Below are positions 50,901 to 62,300 of a stretch of 64,000 bases of DNA, one piece after another; position 1 is the stretch's first letter, and each line of letters opens with the position of its first letter. Origin of the DNA: Mnemiopsis leidyi (taxonomy: Eukaryota > Ctenophora > Tentaculata > Lobata > Bolinopsidae); contig JH154743.1 in NCBI GenBank assembly GCA_000226015.1, positions 75,940 through 139,939 on the forward strand. Reading direction: 5' to 3'. The position numbers and the translations under genes are program-made. The notes under the pieces were generated by a model that had not been told where the DNA came from, made no database searches, and saw nothing but the letters and a program-made list of their open reading frames with translations.

Positions 50901-52529
50901 AAAAATGGTCTTATCTGCATTAGATTTGGAATATGTTTTACTGGTGCTACAGAATCACTGAATACGTCGATGATCATCTTCTTATACACAAGGTTAAGAA
51001 CAGTTGTTATTCATTACTTCAATTTTCATTCACATTTTATCTAAATGATAAACCCGTCTCATAAGCTTAATGTATTACATTTTCAGTACAATATTGAGAA
51101 AGAGAAAGTGTCCAAACTATCCACTCTCACAAAAACCTTGAAAGCACCCCTCAAGGAGATCGCAGACCACATTCCCTTGCACTTACACCACGGTCACAAA
51201 GGAGGTATGTTACAGAAAAGCAGTTTTGATATCCGCCAAACTGCAAACTGTGTCTAATCGGCGTGTTAGTTCCCCATTTTATGGAGTGTCAACTTTTAGT
51301 CGTTCTCTCTTTATTTTATCTTATTTATACTAGTTTTAACGAGGTACCGACATCTAACTCGACCATCCCCCGATCAGGACACGCGTTCTACGCTACAAAG
51401 AGACAGCAAAGCAGGAAAGATCTTCACGGCCGGGTGTCTTCAGCTCAGGCCAGTACTCGCGGTTACGCCTTCGCTAGCGGCGAGGGGTACGGTCGCAGGA
51501 TGATTGCAGGCGGTGAAGCCATGGTCCAGGTATGTATTTGGTGCCTTTATCCTAAATGTTGTTACAGAGGTTTTTCTGAAGACGTAGCGCTACGCAATTT
51601 TCCGTCTGGAACATTTTATTCAGTAATTAAACAAAGTTTTTCGATAATAGCTCCGCTATAAATAGAATTTCGGAGTTGAGTCTTCTTACCTTCTTTATTT
51701 TCACACGTGTCTAGGGGTTGCGACGTAGCTCGGATAAGAGCACTGATAGCATTTTAGGGCCGTTTGTGGTGAAGGCCAATCCCTCCTTCGACAGGGTGAC
51801 TATTCACATCGCTAGTTGTACCGCACAGATATGTTTACGTTCTCTGCTTCACGCTTACACTAACAGAGTTTTCGTGAATCACGAATCTGTGAATTAAGAA
51901 TGAAGATTGAAGATATTATGGAACTTGATTGATAACGGCATTCAGGAAGCTCATCATTTTGGTTTCAAAGATATTTGTGAAGAAGTTTTTGAAATAAAGA
52001 TGAATGAGTTTGATTGATTTTCATTCTTAAAAAACTGCATTTCTGAAAATGTATGGGACAATATTTAAGTTCAAAGTTGGTAGTTGGTACATGTTTCTCT
52101 TGCAATGCTATTATGTACCTTTAAATCTTCGCTAAAAATTTGCTGCACAGCTCCCTGTAATTCTTGTTGCTTTCAAGATGTCAAACGGCTGGTAAATTAA
52201 GCAAACCGGGTGGAATAAAGTGTATCTTACTTTAACTTAACAGTGATACTGTGATAAGAATTCCAAGTTCTAGAAACAAAAAGGGGATATAAACTTTAAC
52301 GAAAAATAATCTGGTGGAATTATTCTTATCCTTTAACCTAACATACACTTACTTGACACCTGCTTTTCAGATCAAGCGACAGGACACGCGACACCTACCA
52401 TCCCAAATAGTGGATGTTGAAGGAGAGGACATTCAGCTACCCAAACCTTCAAACGTCAGACCAAGATCCGGCTCCATGAGAAGTTCCACGAAGCGAGCTC
52501 AAGCTAGTCGAGTTGTCAACGTCGACTGA
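35902..52529 (+). CDS. ATP8B: P4-ATPase phospholipid flippase, ATP8B type
   Basis: The 29 exons join in phase to 1268 aa: 35902-35962, 37342-37472, 37728-37841, 38020-38118, 38439-38573, 38951-39021, 39480-39562, 42813-42940, 43434-43515, 44207-44265, 44399-44473, 44613-44737, 44908-44997, 45152-45305, 45427-45549, 45722-45844, 45978-46131, 46920-47088, 47193-47371, 47493-47641, 47846-47989, 48102-48207, 48305-48651, 48937-49137, 49263-49406, 49696-49827, 51087-51204, 51378-51529 and 52371-52529. Key motifs: YVETAELDGETNLK-like ([14 protein letters not shown]), [11 protein letters not shown] (M4 PISL), [11 protein letters not shown] with the phosphorylated Asp at about residue 435, [23 protein letters not shown], and [10 protein letters not shown]. 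The family moves phospholipids from the outer to the inner leaflet and usually needs a CDC50/TMEM30 subunit. The C-terminal [12 protein letters not shown] and overall similarity point to ATP8B rather than ATP8A. Alternative 5' and 3' exons look possible. Confidence 0.95.
39563..42812 (+). other. Large flippase intron without a gene
   Basis: About 3.2 kb. Two direct repeats of about 70 bp (40192-40254 and 40620-40685; shared GTAAATCTTTGACA, TCATGTTGCTTACAG) flank a GC-richer 370-bp segment that may be a transposon remnant. There is a CA-rich microsatellite near 40085-40150. The 3' end carries a duplicated splice acceptor (see findings). I see no exon-like peptide elsewhere. Confidence 0.5.
49418..49588. 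repeat. 27-bp minisatellite, about 6 copies
   Basis: Units of GGGATTGTAGATATGCCAACTTAACTT with A/T variants (ATTTGCCAATTTAGTTT), in a flippase intron 12 bp after the donor at 49407. Confidence 0.92.
51715..51897 (+). CDS. ATP8B: Alternative last exon of the flippase gene
   Basis: An acceptor-like GTGTCTAG is followed by a frame of 60 codons ([20 protein letters not shown]...) that ends in TAA at 51895. It continues in phase 0 from the exon ending at 51529, exactly like the distal exon 52371-52529. It would give a different cytosolic tail. A polyadenylation-like AATAAA does occur downstream (about 51992). The choice between the two exons cannot be made from sequence. Confidence 0.5.
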   Translation, partial: GLRRSSDKSTDSILGPFVVKANPSFDRVTIHIASCTAQICLRSLLHAYTNRVFVNHESVN

Positions 52530-53461
52530 ACAGTCATGTCACGTGCTCCCGATAAGGTCACGTTACTATAGCAACAATCAATAGTTGATAGAACGTGTTT
52601 GTCTTGGATTTAGTAAGCCAAAAGTCAGAGAGGTTTGGTACCGAGATGATAATTCAGATAAAAAACCTTGTGAAGTTGAGTTTGATGACATTTTAGATGG
52701 AAGGCATTTTAAGATAAGAAAATTTTATTCTAGGAGTGAGAGAATTTTTCCTCGTCAGATCTTCTTTATTTGGGCAGTTTGAATTGTGATTAAAGAGCAT
52801 AATTTAAGTAAAACTGAAATTGAATAAATATTGTTTTTTGTTAACTCATATTTATAGTTGAAATTTACAGATTTGAATCAGAGTTGCAAGTAAAATCGTC
52901 GGATATGGGTTTATTTTTGGAAATCTCTACACCATCTGTCTATGCGCTAAGCAAAAAGGGATAATAATTCGGTTTCAATTTGAAATAGGCAAACACTTTA
53001 TTAGTTATTTCATATCTAAAAACGTATTTTGAATGATGATATAGGGTTTCATGTATTTTTGGATCATAAACAATTTCTATCCGGGCTTTTGCAATATTAT
53101 CGATGTGTTAAAGTTATAGTTTAGATAGTTGTTGTAACTGCTTAGAATTTTCTTAATAATAAGAGACAGCTTTCGACGTGATTATATAATTACAATTTGT
53201 TATAACAAATTTTGAATAACATATTTTACGATGATACGCGTTTTATTGATCTCTTGACATTCTTGAAACATTTGAGGTAATCGCTTGAATCAGTTATATT
53301 TTTGTTTTGAGTTTGTAAAATATATAGATTTAATTATTTTCATTAACTAATTAATCTATTTCAAAAAGTCTGAATAATGAACCCTCGCAGCATTTAAATC
53401 TGAAAATTTCTCTTTGAAAGAGCCTGCTTCGGCCCTTGTGCTATTTGCTCAGCTACATAGT
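52530..53461. other. 3' flank of the flippase gene
   Basis: AT-rich region with the likely flippase 3' UTR (AATAAA-like GAATAAATATTG near 52822). A short open frame at about 52585-52782 has a charged, protein-like sequence (KPKVREVWYRDDN) that I cannot assign; it may be a transposon scrap. Nothing else is seen. Confidence 0.4.
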
Positions 53462-53785
53462 TTATCCATCATCATTTTCCCCATCTAAAGTTAAATCTGT
53501 CTTAGCGTTCCTGTGATCATCCGTCCTCAGCGAAGACTCAGATTTGTTCGCTTCGGCATTCTTGGTACAGTTCACGTCGCCCGATTCAGGGGCAGTATCG
53601 TTGGCAGAAGTTGTATTTCCTGCAATCTCATTTTCAACATACCAGTTTCTTCCCCGGTTTTTCGGAAACATCCACTCGCTCACTACGATCGTGAAGAATA
53701 TGAAGGCAATGCCAATAAGGATTGTAGCAGCTGCTCCGATAAACGCCACGTCGTATCTCTCCTTTATCTTCTCCCAATACTCCAT
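53462..53785 (-). CDS. Small single-pass membrane protein, unrecognised
   Basis: A frame of 107 aa. A short charged N-terminus (MEYWEKIKERYD) precedes one strong membrane segment (about residues 13-37, VAFIGAAATILIGIAFIFF). After it comes a hydrophilic tail of 67 residues with four N-glycosylation sequons (N57, N62, N72, N80) and an acidic end. The sequons suggest that the tail faces the lumen or outside, making this a type II signal-anchor protein. The ATG follows a possible acceptor (CTCCAATCAG), so this may be the last exon of a longer gene. I do not recognise the family. Confidence 0.55.
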   Translation of the reverse strand: MEYWEKIKERYDVAFIGAAATILIGIAFIFFTIVVSEWMFPKNRGRNWYVENEIAGNTTSANDTAPESGDVNCTKNAEANKSESSLRTDDHRNAKTDLTLDGENDDG

Positions 53786-53825
53786 TTCCTGATTGGAGAG
53801 TGGTGTGGTTAGTCAGCCGAACCAT

Positions 53826-55900
53826 CTAGAGGTTTTGAAAACCTAAAAGCCACATAAAGTAGATTACTTTCAGGAGGCCGGAGTTATTCTTAGTTAGTTT
53901 CTGAATCGTTGGCTGTGTGAAGTCTAGTGTGTATTGTAATTTTGTGAAAAACGTCTACAACGCAGGTTAGGTAAATGGCATGGAGCTTTTCTAGTATAAA
54001 CAGTTTTTATCCTAAACATGTATTAAATTGTTCACTAACAATAGAGATGGAGCGAGTATTCTTCTTTATAATAGGGACCCGTATACTTGTAGTAATATAG
54101 CCTTGGAAACATGGTTATGGAAACATGGTTATAGAACCATGGACTGAATCTCCATTCTCTTTAAACAAAGGAGAACAATTATCTGTTACAAACCTAGGCC
54201 TCATCTTGCAATAAAAACATACTCAGAGTCGAATCAGCAAAGCAAAGAGCATTTTTTAGATATGAACTAGAAGCCTAATAGTAGTGGAACTGGAAGTATT
54301 AGTATAGTTTCAAAAAGTGAGTAAGGGGACGAATTGAGCATTAAATTTGATATACTTAAAGAAACATATTCGATGTTGCTTTGATTAGGATCAAATTTGT
54401 ATACTATACTATGTTTTCTATACAATGTATACTATTACTATACAATTTATATTTTATACTATACAATGTATAGTATACATTGTATAGTATTCAATGTATG
54501 CTATACAATATATATAGCAGCTGCAAAAATTTAAACCTCTAAATCCTGTCCTTTTATTTGTCCAGAAAGTGAAACTCTAGGTTGCGAAGCAAGAGATCGA
54601 AGTTTGATTGAATTGTTGGTTACTATCTGTAGGTTTTCCTATGTTTGCACGCGTATGATGTTTAAAAATTCGAAGCTGTCGGCCGACTTAAATTTTGTTT
54701 TCATCAAATGTACATGTGGAAAATTCTGTATATTGAAAATCTTGAAACAGTCTAAGATATTAGAAATACAACCCAGTTAATGTTCGCAGGTTTGAGGTTT
54801 TGTATGATAGTGCTGGCCCAAATCATGCTTTGATTTGGAGTATATTTGGATAGTTTACCAAGCTCAGCGATAGAAAATGTTTTACTTTTACCCCCAATCC
54901 CATTGGTATTATTTCATAAAGGTTATATAATATGGTTTTCAATTGTTGATAATCGTTACACTGTGACCACACAATATCGCTTTACTAACAATAACAAAAC
55001 ATGGCTAGATTTTTTTTGGAAAAGTCCAAACGATCAACTTAAAGAAGTGAACACAATTACAAGTACAACGAACTCTGTTGAATGTTCAACTATAAACATA
55101 AAACATTCGCCCCCGTTTATTGGTGGAGCTTTAGCCTTGAAACCCCTACCGTCCGTGCGAATGTCTTCACAATGAGAACTGAGTTTCATATTGCACTTCC
55201 GTATAATTATGCCTAAAGAGCTCTGTTAACAGAAAAATATAATTAACTTTTCTTACTCCTAAATATTTGCTAGCAAGTTGTGCGGTGACGAGGGAAAGAA
55301 GTTTTTACAGATCTGCTGTGGAGGCTAGATCACCTTGGCGAGCTTGTTACCATGGAAATCATATCAACAAGCTCGGGGGACCGGACATTGACGGCCCAAC
55401 TTTGTTGGATGACGTCAATCTTGTTGTTGACCATGGTATGTGCTGTAAACAATGTCTTGATCTTTTGGCAACTAGGACTACTATTGTGCGTCATTTTTCT
55501 CAATTCAGTGTTACCTCTAACAACTTTCCATTGTTCACATTGTTGTCCCTATAGAATGCTCCTGAGGCTTGCTTTGAATAATAGACGACGCAAGACGTCA
55601 GGAAAGTTCTATTGTTAGTTATTATTTAGGACGTCTTTTTAGAAGTGCTTCGTGTTTACTCACCTATTGTTGTTATTTTTAAAAGCAAAAGTCTTTTAGA
55701 ATTAGACCACTGAGAGACTACGAATTTAAATTTCTAGCGTTGCTGTTATCCTAGTTGTTCTTCTTAATTTGTAATATTCTGTGAACAGCCGTACTTTCAA
55801 TTTTCAAACATGTTAAATCCATAAGGCAAATAATACAAAGTTATATTTATTAAGTAAAGTTTTATCGCATCTCAGTGATGTAGAAACTGATAGAGTGAAG
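53826..55900. other. Intergenic region with weak open frames
   Basis: No convincing gene. Two frames, about 54846-55175 (109 aa) and 55267-55554 (95 aa), have no family resemblance. The second is in a GC-richer patch (55270-55440) and could be a decayed exon or transposon piece. An AT-rich palindromic patch lies at 54400-54515. Confidence 0.35.
54400..54515. repeat. TATACAATGTATA-type palindromic AT repeat
   Basis: Many copies of TATACAATGTATA or TATACTATACAAT in both orientations. One 29-base segment near 54461-54489 (CTATACAATGTATAG with its mirror) is a perfect inverted repeat with 14-bp arms around one central base. Confidence 0.8.
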
Positions 55901-55904
55901 GTTT

Positions 55905-56335
55905 CAACAAGTTTAACTTCCCGCTAGGACTAGAGTGAGAGTTAGAGATTACAGCAACACAACAAGTTTAACTTCCCGCTAGGACTAGAAGAGAGTGAGA
56001 GTTTATAGAGATTACAGCAACACAACAAGTTTAACTTCTCGCTAGGACTAGAGTGAGAGTGAGAGTTAGAGATTACAGCAACACAACAAGTTTAACTTCC
56101 CGCTAGGACTAGAGTGAGAGTTAGAGATTACAGCAACACAACAAGTTTAACTTCTCGCTAGGACTAGAAGAGAGTGAGAGTTTATAGAGATTACAGCAAC
56201 ACAACAAGTTGAACTTCCCGCTAGGACTAGAAGAGAGTGAGAGTTTATAGAGATTACAGCAACACAACAAGTTGAACTTCCCGCTAGGAGTTAGGACTAG
56301 AAGAGAGTGAGAGTTAGAGATTACAGCAACACAGC
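55905..56335. repeat. Minisatellite of about 55-65 bp, about 7 copies, before the FTP gene
   Basis: Units run AACAAGTTTAACTTCCCGC, TAGGACTAGAGTGAGAGTT, AGAGATTACAGCAACAC. They vary in length by AAGAGAG, TATAGAG or GAGTTAG insertions. The array ends 7 bp before the initiator ATG at 56342, so it may be transcribed as the 5' UTR or form the core promoter. Confidence 0.95.
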
Positions 56336-56341
56336 CTCAAT

Positions 56342-59300
56342 ATGATGAGAACTACAGCATTGCTGTGTTGTGCGGTGGTGGCACTGTTTGCTCAAGAAAC
56401 CTCCGATGAAGGCGGGGAAAGTGACTCTAATTCCAACATTCGGAGGGAGGAAGTATTCCGGAATATTGCTCTGGGTACGTTATTTTAAAGCTGATAATAC
56501 TCATTGACCATCATGAATCATAGCTGCGGGTGGCGGCTACCCAGTAGCCTTATTCATTGAGTTCTCTGCAGTGATAATGCTAGAATTTCTAATAAATAGA
56601 AATCACTTTTGGGATCTTAAAGACCTTGGCGTGATTCAGATTGCAATTAAGTCGATTCATTTTATTTTTGTTTTGAACTTATCTAACATTTTCCAAAGAT
56701 AGAGTAAGTACCATTATGGCAGTAAGTACCATTATGACAGTAAGACTAAAACTTTGACCTCACTATCAGGAAAGCCGACCAAGCAATCAAGTACTGGTTG
56801 GAATGGGACTCCTGACAAGGCAGTAGACGGCCGAATTAGTGGCAAATACTGGGAGTAAGTACGAAATTTAATTTCCTCAAAGATTTTGACACTTATTTCT
56901 TTGGATTCTTTCGACCCAATTTCAATGTATGTGATTGCCCCAATCACAAAGAGAAATCTTTAATTCGTAATGATTGATAAACACACACTTATTATTAAAT
57001 TTGTTCATCTTTTCTATCAATGTAATGGTTGCTGGGAGGTTCAAGGAAAAAAGGTTCTAGGAAAAAAGGTTCTAGGAAAGTATGTTCATGTAAAAAATGG
57101 TTCATACAAAGCGGGCAAACTGACACATAATCTGGAATAGATTCGACTTTTAAAGGCCGAAGGTTACCCTGCGACGTAAGTCTAGCCTGCGGTTTATAAG
57201 TACCTACAAATGATAAAAACATTAACTTTAAGTACTTTAAGAGATTTATCATTAGTACGACAAACCAGACAGAAACCATTTAAATTTTAACTCTCTTTTA
57301 TTTGAGGATCCTTCACTTTCTTAAACTTAAAAGCTTTTCACCAGACTCCATCAATTTGTGGTGGCGGGACATGCTCTCAAATGTGCTATCCAGAGACGTT
57401 CAACCTAGTAAAACGGTTCCGTTGTCCTTAGTTTGGTATGGGATCTTGAGCAATGTTCAGCATAAATGTTATGAAACCCTTTAGAGCTTTGAGAGCACAT
57501 AACTATTTTTTCCAGTGAACTAATACTATTAAAGCAATGCAACTAAGATGCAGGGTGCTGTCTGACGGCCTTATTGTTATATTGCATGTCTATTTATAGA
57601 AGCAATTCGATTTTTTCAACTGTTTTAATCAAAGGCCAATGATAGTAAATTCCTGATATAAAGTTCGTTTTACCTTTTTCGTTGGAATTTAACCCAGAAA
57701 AATTGTTAACATTATTGAACTTATCTACGATGCCCAGTAAAGTTTTGCCGTCTACTCCTGTTCCTTAAAACATTTAGAAAGAATTGAGAAGACAACGACA
57801 ACTATGTAAGAGCTGAGGCAAACACTATCAATCACCATGAAATACCTTCAAACTTTACCAGGTCAAGACTGCAAGATAGCCGTTGCGACACCTAGAGTAT
57901 TCAGAAAAATGCCGAAAAATATGCGAGCGTGACTCTGAAAAGTCTTAGCAAAAATATTCCTAGCTGTAACCTGCATGATCAGGTAATTTAAATGGACGAG
58001 AGATGTGCAAATACCAGAAACTGATGGGTGTACAACTAGGATAGCACACAGGGGACGTGTGTATATGTATCCGAGGATATCCAGTTCCATTACGTGAGGG
58101 ATAAAAGAATGGAACAAACAAAATGAGTGGTTGATATCAGACACACTGACATGACAGAATAACACAGGCGCAATAACAAGACACAACGTTTATGTGCAAT
58201 TACAAGGCACGTTGATTGTGGAACAAAATTTACATAAAATTGTACGTATAGGAACGTCTAACGGCCTTGTTTTCCGAGGCGACATCCCAATGACGAAGAT
58301 CCGGCCGTAAACGAGTAATGACCAGTGATAAGTCTGGGTAATGACGGATACTTGAGACTAACGTCGTATGAGTTCTGGTGGATAAACCTATTTCCTGGTA
58401 TTACAGGACATGTTTAACTTTCAACTTTCCCTAGATACGGGATATAGTTACGTTGCTGCGTGTCTTAAGGCAGGGCAATTACATTGACAAGCATATGTGA
58501 GGCAAACAGTTAGATCTGTAGTGCATGCGAGCCAAAATAGGACGAAATTGATCGAAAAGTTCTAGCTTAATTTAGAACCGAAGAAAATATTTCGCTATTA
58601 CTGATGGTTAAAGCAGTGCAGGTTTTTATGCAGAAATTATCCGATCAATGACTTTCGTTCCCACTATATCTTTAGCGGTTTGTTTTTCTCGGAGATGATT
58701 ATCGTGGGTATTACCATGATTACATCTTATAGGTAAGGTCAATGTTCATTGTGCAATATCAAAGTAATCATTAAAGCTGACACTAAAATTGTGCTCCAAA
58801 TAAAATTAAACAGCTGGTAGCGATCTGTTTGACGTCACAAGCAAATCGCTTTCATGACCACGTGTCGCGGGATTAAAGCGAATTGCGAGCTAGAATAAAC
58901 AAGTCATGTCTTTTAGACCAGGACAAAACAAAGGGGCTTCAATGTTCTAAGTGTAGCGAAGTAACGAGCTCGTCTAAATACTTAAATACCTCACGGGTGT
59001 CGTGTATCTACTATCTACTCTCAGTTAATATTAACGTCGTACAGAACTGTCAAATTACTGTGCCACAAAATCAGTCAAATCTGGAACAAAAATTAGTCAA
59101 ATCTTAGACTGTTTCTCGTTATAATACTTACTGGTTATATTCAACTCAAGTGCGTCAAAATTTGATGCCAAATCACGTGGAAAATATGCGGCTTCTTTGC
59201 TAAGTATGTACATGGGCACAGACTTTACGGGCTCAAATATTTAAATTTTAAACTGCGAAGTTTGGCTACTTGGTCAGCTGTATCTTGACATGTGATAAGG

Positions 59301-62300
59301 TCAATTGACATGTGATAAGGTCAATTAAATGTTTCTATTGTTCTTGTCAATCACCGCAATCCAATTATAAAGACAATTACACAAAAATCAAACGTTGTTG
59401 TTCCAAATCAAAAATACTTTTGAGATGACCTAATATTTTTCATTAACAAAAACATCTGCTAATTTATTCAACAATTTGTCATGGTAACCATATAGTTGAT
59501 ACTTAAACGAGGTAAAGTTTAAAGTAACCAATAACCATTTTCATCCTTTGGGTAGTTTGTTATTGTTTAACTTTATCACAATGGCAACTTGTCACAATAA
59601 CCATGGTAACAACTAACAACTTGTAACAATAACCATGGTAACAACTAACAACTTGTAACAGTAACCATGGTAACAACTAACAACTTGTTACAGTAACCAT
59701 GGTAACAACTAACAACTTGTAACAGTAACCATGGTTACAACTAACAACTTGTTACAGTAACCATGGTAAAAACTAACAACTTGTAACAGTAACCATGGTA
59801 ACAACAAACAACTTGTAACAGTAACCATGGTAAAAACTAACAACTTGTACGTCCCTCAGTGGTACCTGTACTCACTGTAACAATGAAGGTGTTATGTGGT
59901 GGGAGGTCGACTTGGAAGATGTCTACAAGATTGAGTACATTGAGATTTACGGGCGTACAGACTGCTGCTCGGAGAGACTTGAAGGTGCAAAAGTGGGTAC
60001 AATCTGCTAAACTTAGCTTCTTTATTAGCATAAGGGGTTTTTTATTCGTAAACAGTAAACAGCTAAACAGCGCCCTATTCACTGGATCCTATTAGTTATG
60101 TCTAACAATCGTTGTATCACGTCTAAGAAGGATACAAACTATTTTTGACTGACTTCTGAAATTGATCCAAAAAGCTTGTAATCTGAAAACTCGGACTAAA
60201 AGCAAATTACCGTTTTACCTCCTCAGCTATGGATTGGAAACAACAAATGTGCAACTTTGAAGGACATGAAGGCAGAGCAGAAAGAAACTGTGAAATGTGA
60301 AGATCCTGCTCTCTCTGTCGGACGAAAAGTTCGAATTGAAGTTCTAAACTATCTTACACTGTGTGAAGTTAAAGTTTTTACCAAGTCAGAAGTCGAAATA
60401 GGTCAGTTTAAGAGTTAACTTCCTGTTTCAATTTCATGTCTGATTTCCCTGAATGGATAGTTTAAGCAATAATGCGTGAATTATGATTCTGTGTCTCTTG
60501 ATTATCAATTTGCTATTAAGAATACGTATTAACATTTCTATAACTATTCTATCATGCGTTTTCACCTTTATCTTCACTCCCTAACGCTTCTGAGTTTCGA
60601 CCCTTGACAACATTGCTGTCGGTATGTTGGTTATTACCGCCTCACTTCAGAGGTCAGCGCGACCGAGACGCCTGCTGAACACAAAGGAGAGACACATGGG
60701 GACCTGATGAACGTGGCTATACACAAGCCTGTAACTCAGTCCTCCACCGGGCACAATGGATTCGCCAACAGGGCTGTTGACGGGTAGGTTCTTGATTATC
60801 CGGGGATTTGTGTCCTGAAGTAGAATAAGAAAAGGATAAGAACGTTAACAACTGTACTAATGCTTTCAGTAACTCTTAAGTCTCACGTATATACACTGTC
60901 TTTTTATATTTATGCACTGGTGTTCCATCAGGATCAAATTGTTTGACTACAGTTTGTTACAATTTATATCCAATCAGCTCAATAGAAATTTGTAAATCCT
61001 AAGTAAACCATTGTGTTAGGTACACAAACGGACATTGGAACCACAAGTCGTGTTCTTACACTAGAAACAACGGTTTGCTTTTTAAATGCGCTTATTTATT
61101 TTTAAATGCGATTCTTTCATTTCGAAAAAAATTCTCAACGATCTCTTATACAATTCTCTTATACAACGATCTCTTATACAACGATCTCTTATACAATTCT
61201 CAACGATCTCTTATACTCTCTCTAAAACTCTGAGCTGAAGGTTTTAAAACTGTGAAAATTTTATAAAAATTTCAATTTTGTCAGGAATGAACTACTGGGA
61301 GGTCGACCTAGGTCGAGTGTACAACATCGACCACATTATGATCTACGGTAGATCAGACCGTGAACAAGGCTGGCTCAACGGAGCTTCTGTTAGTCTCTTG
61401 TTTGTTATTTAATCATAGAATTTCCTCAGCCAGCAGCGACTTATAAGCTATAAATTTCTTGAAAAACAGCCAACAACGTGGTTGCAATTTCTTGGGGTGT
61501 GAACGGGAACTTCGCTCCAATCCGTTGGGCCTTGGTCCTGCCCATTTAAAGAAGAAGAAGACGTGGTTGCAAAAATTAAAATGATTTGTTCCGTGAAACT
61601 TCTGATAAGTCTGACGTTGACAGTTTTGCCTAACCGTCTAACTCCTATCTGCAGGTGAAGATAGGTCAGGTAACTTGTCAAGTGTTGGCCGACATGGAAA
61701 AGGAGAATAAAGTCAAGGTGGATTGTGGCGGTGATAAAGAGAAGCTGGTCGGTCAGATGGTTCGTGTTGAACACTGGGCAACTTGGGTTGTTCTCTGTGA
61801 AGTCCAGGTCTTCGGTCAGTTCTGCTACAAGTTAATGAGATTCTTCGACTTATTTTAGAAGCTACTTGCGAGTTTTACTATGAGACAGAATAACGCCTTA
61901 GATTTAACGCACGTTTAACCAAAATGACTCAAAGGATTTATCCACAGTGAAAAAAGACAGTCTGCCAGACCCTGAAGACGTGATCCCGACCGTCAACTAT
62001 CAGAACTTAGGAGAAGTGATTGACGAGTACTTTAACGTAGCTAAAGGGAAAAACACGTCCGCTTCCTCTGAGCCATGGGGCGGAAAGGCAGCTCGGGCTG
62101 TGGACGGAGTTACTAACCAGAACTGGAACAAGTAAATTAAACCTCTCACGAGTTTTTATTTTCTCAAATCAGTGCAAAGAGCAATTAGCAATTGTATGAA
62201 TATGACTCATGTTGTTTTGTACAACTTTATTCAACTTCAACGTTGTGCCAACTTAACGTTGTGGGTTGTCACTTGTCAATCGAAATAAATGTACCCAAAT

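Noticed and set aside
51344-51529. Acceptor at TTTTAACGAG/GTACCG for the penultimate flippase exon
   Set aside because: With the incoming phase it gives a stop after three codons; the acceptor GATCAG/GACACG at 51378 keeps the frame.
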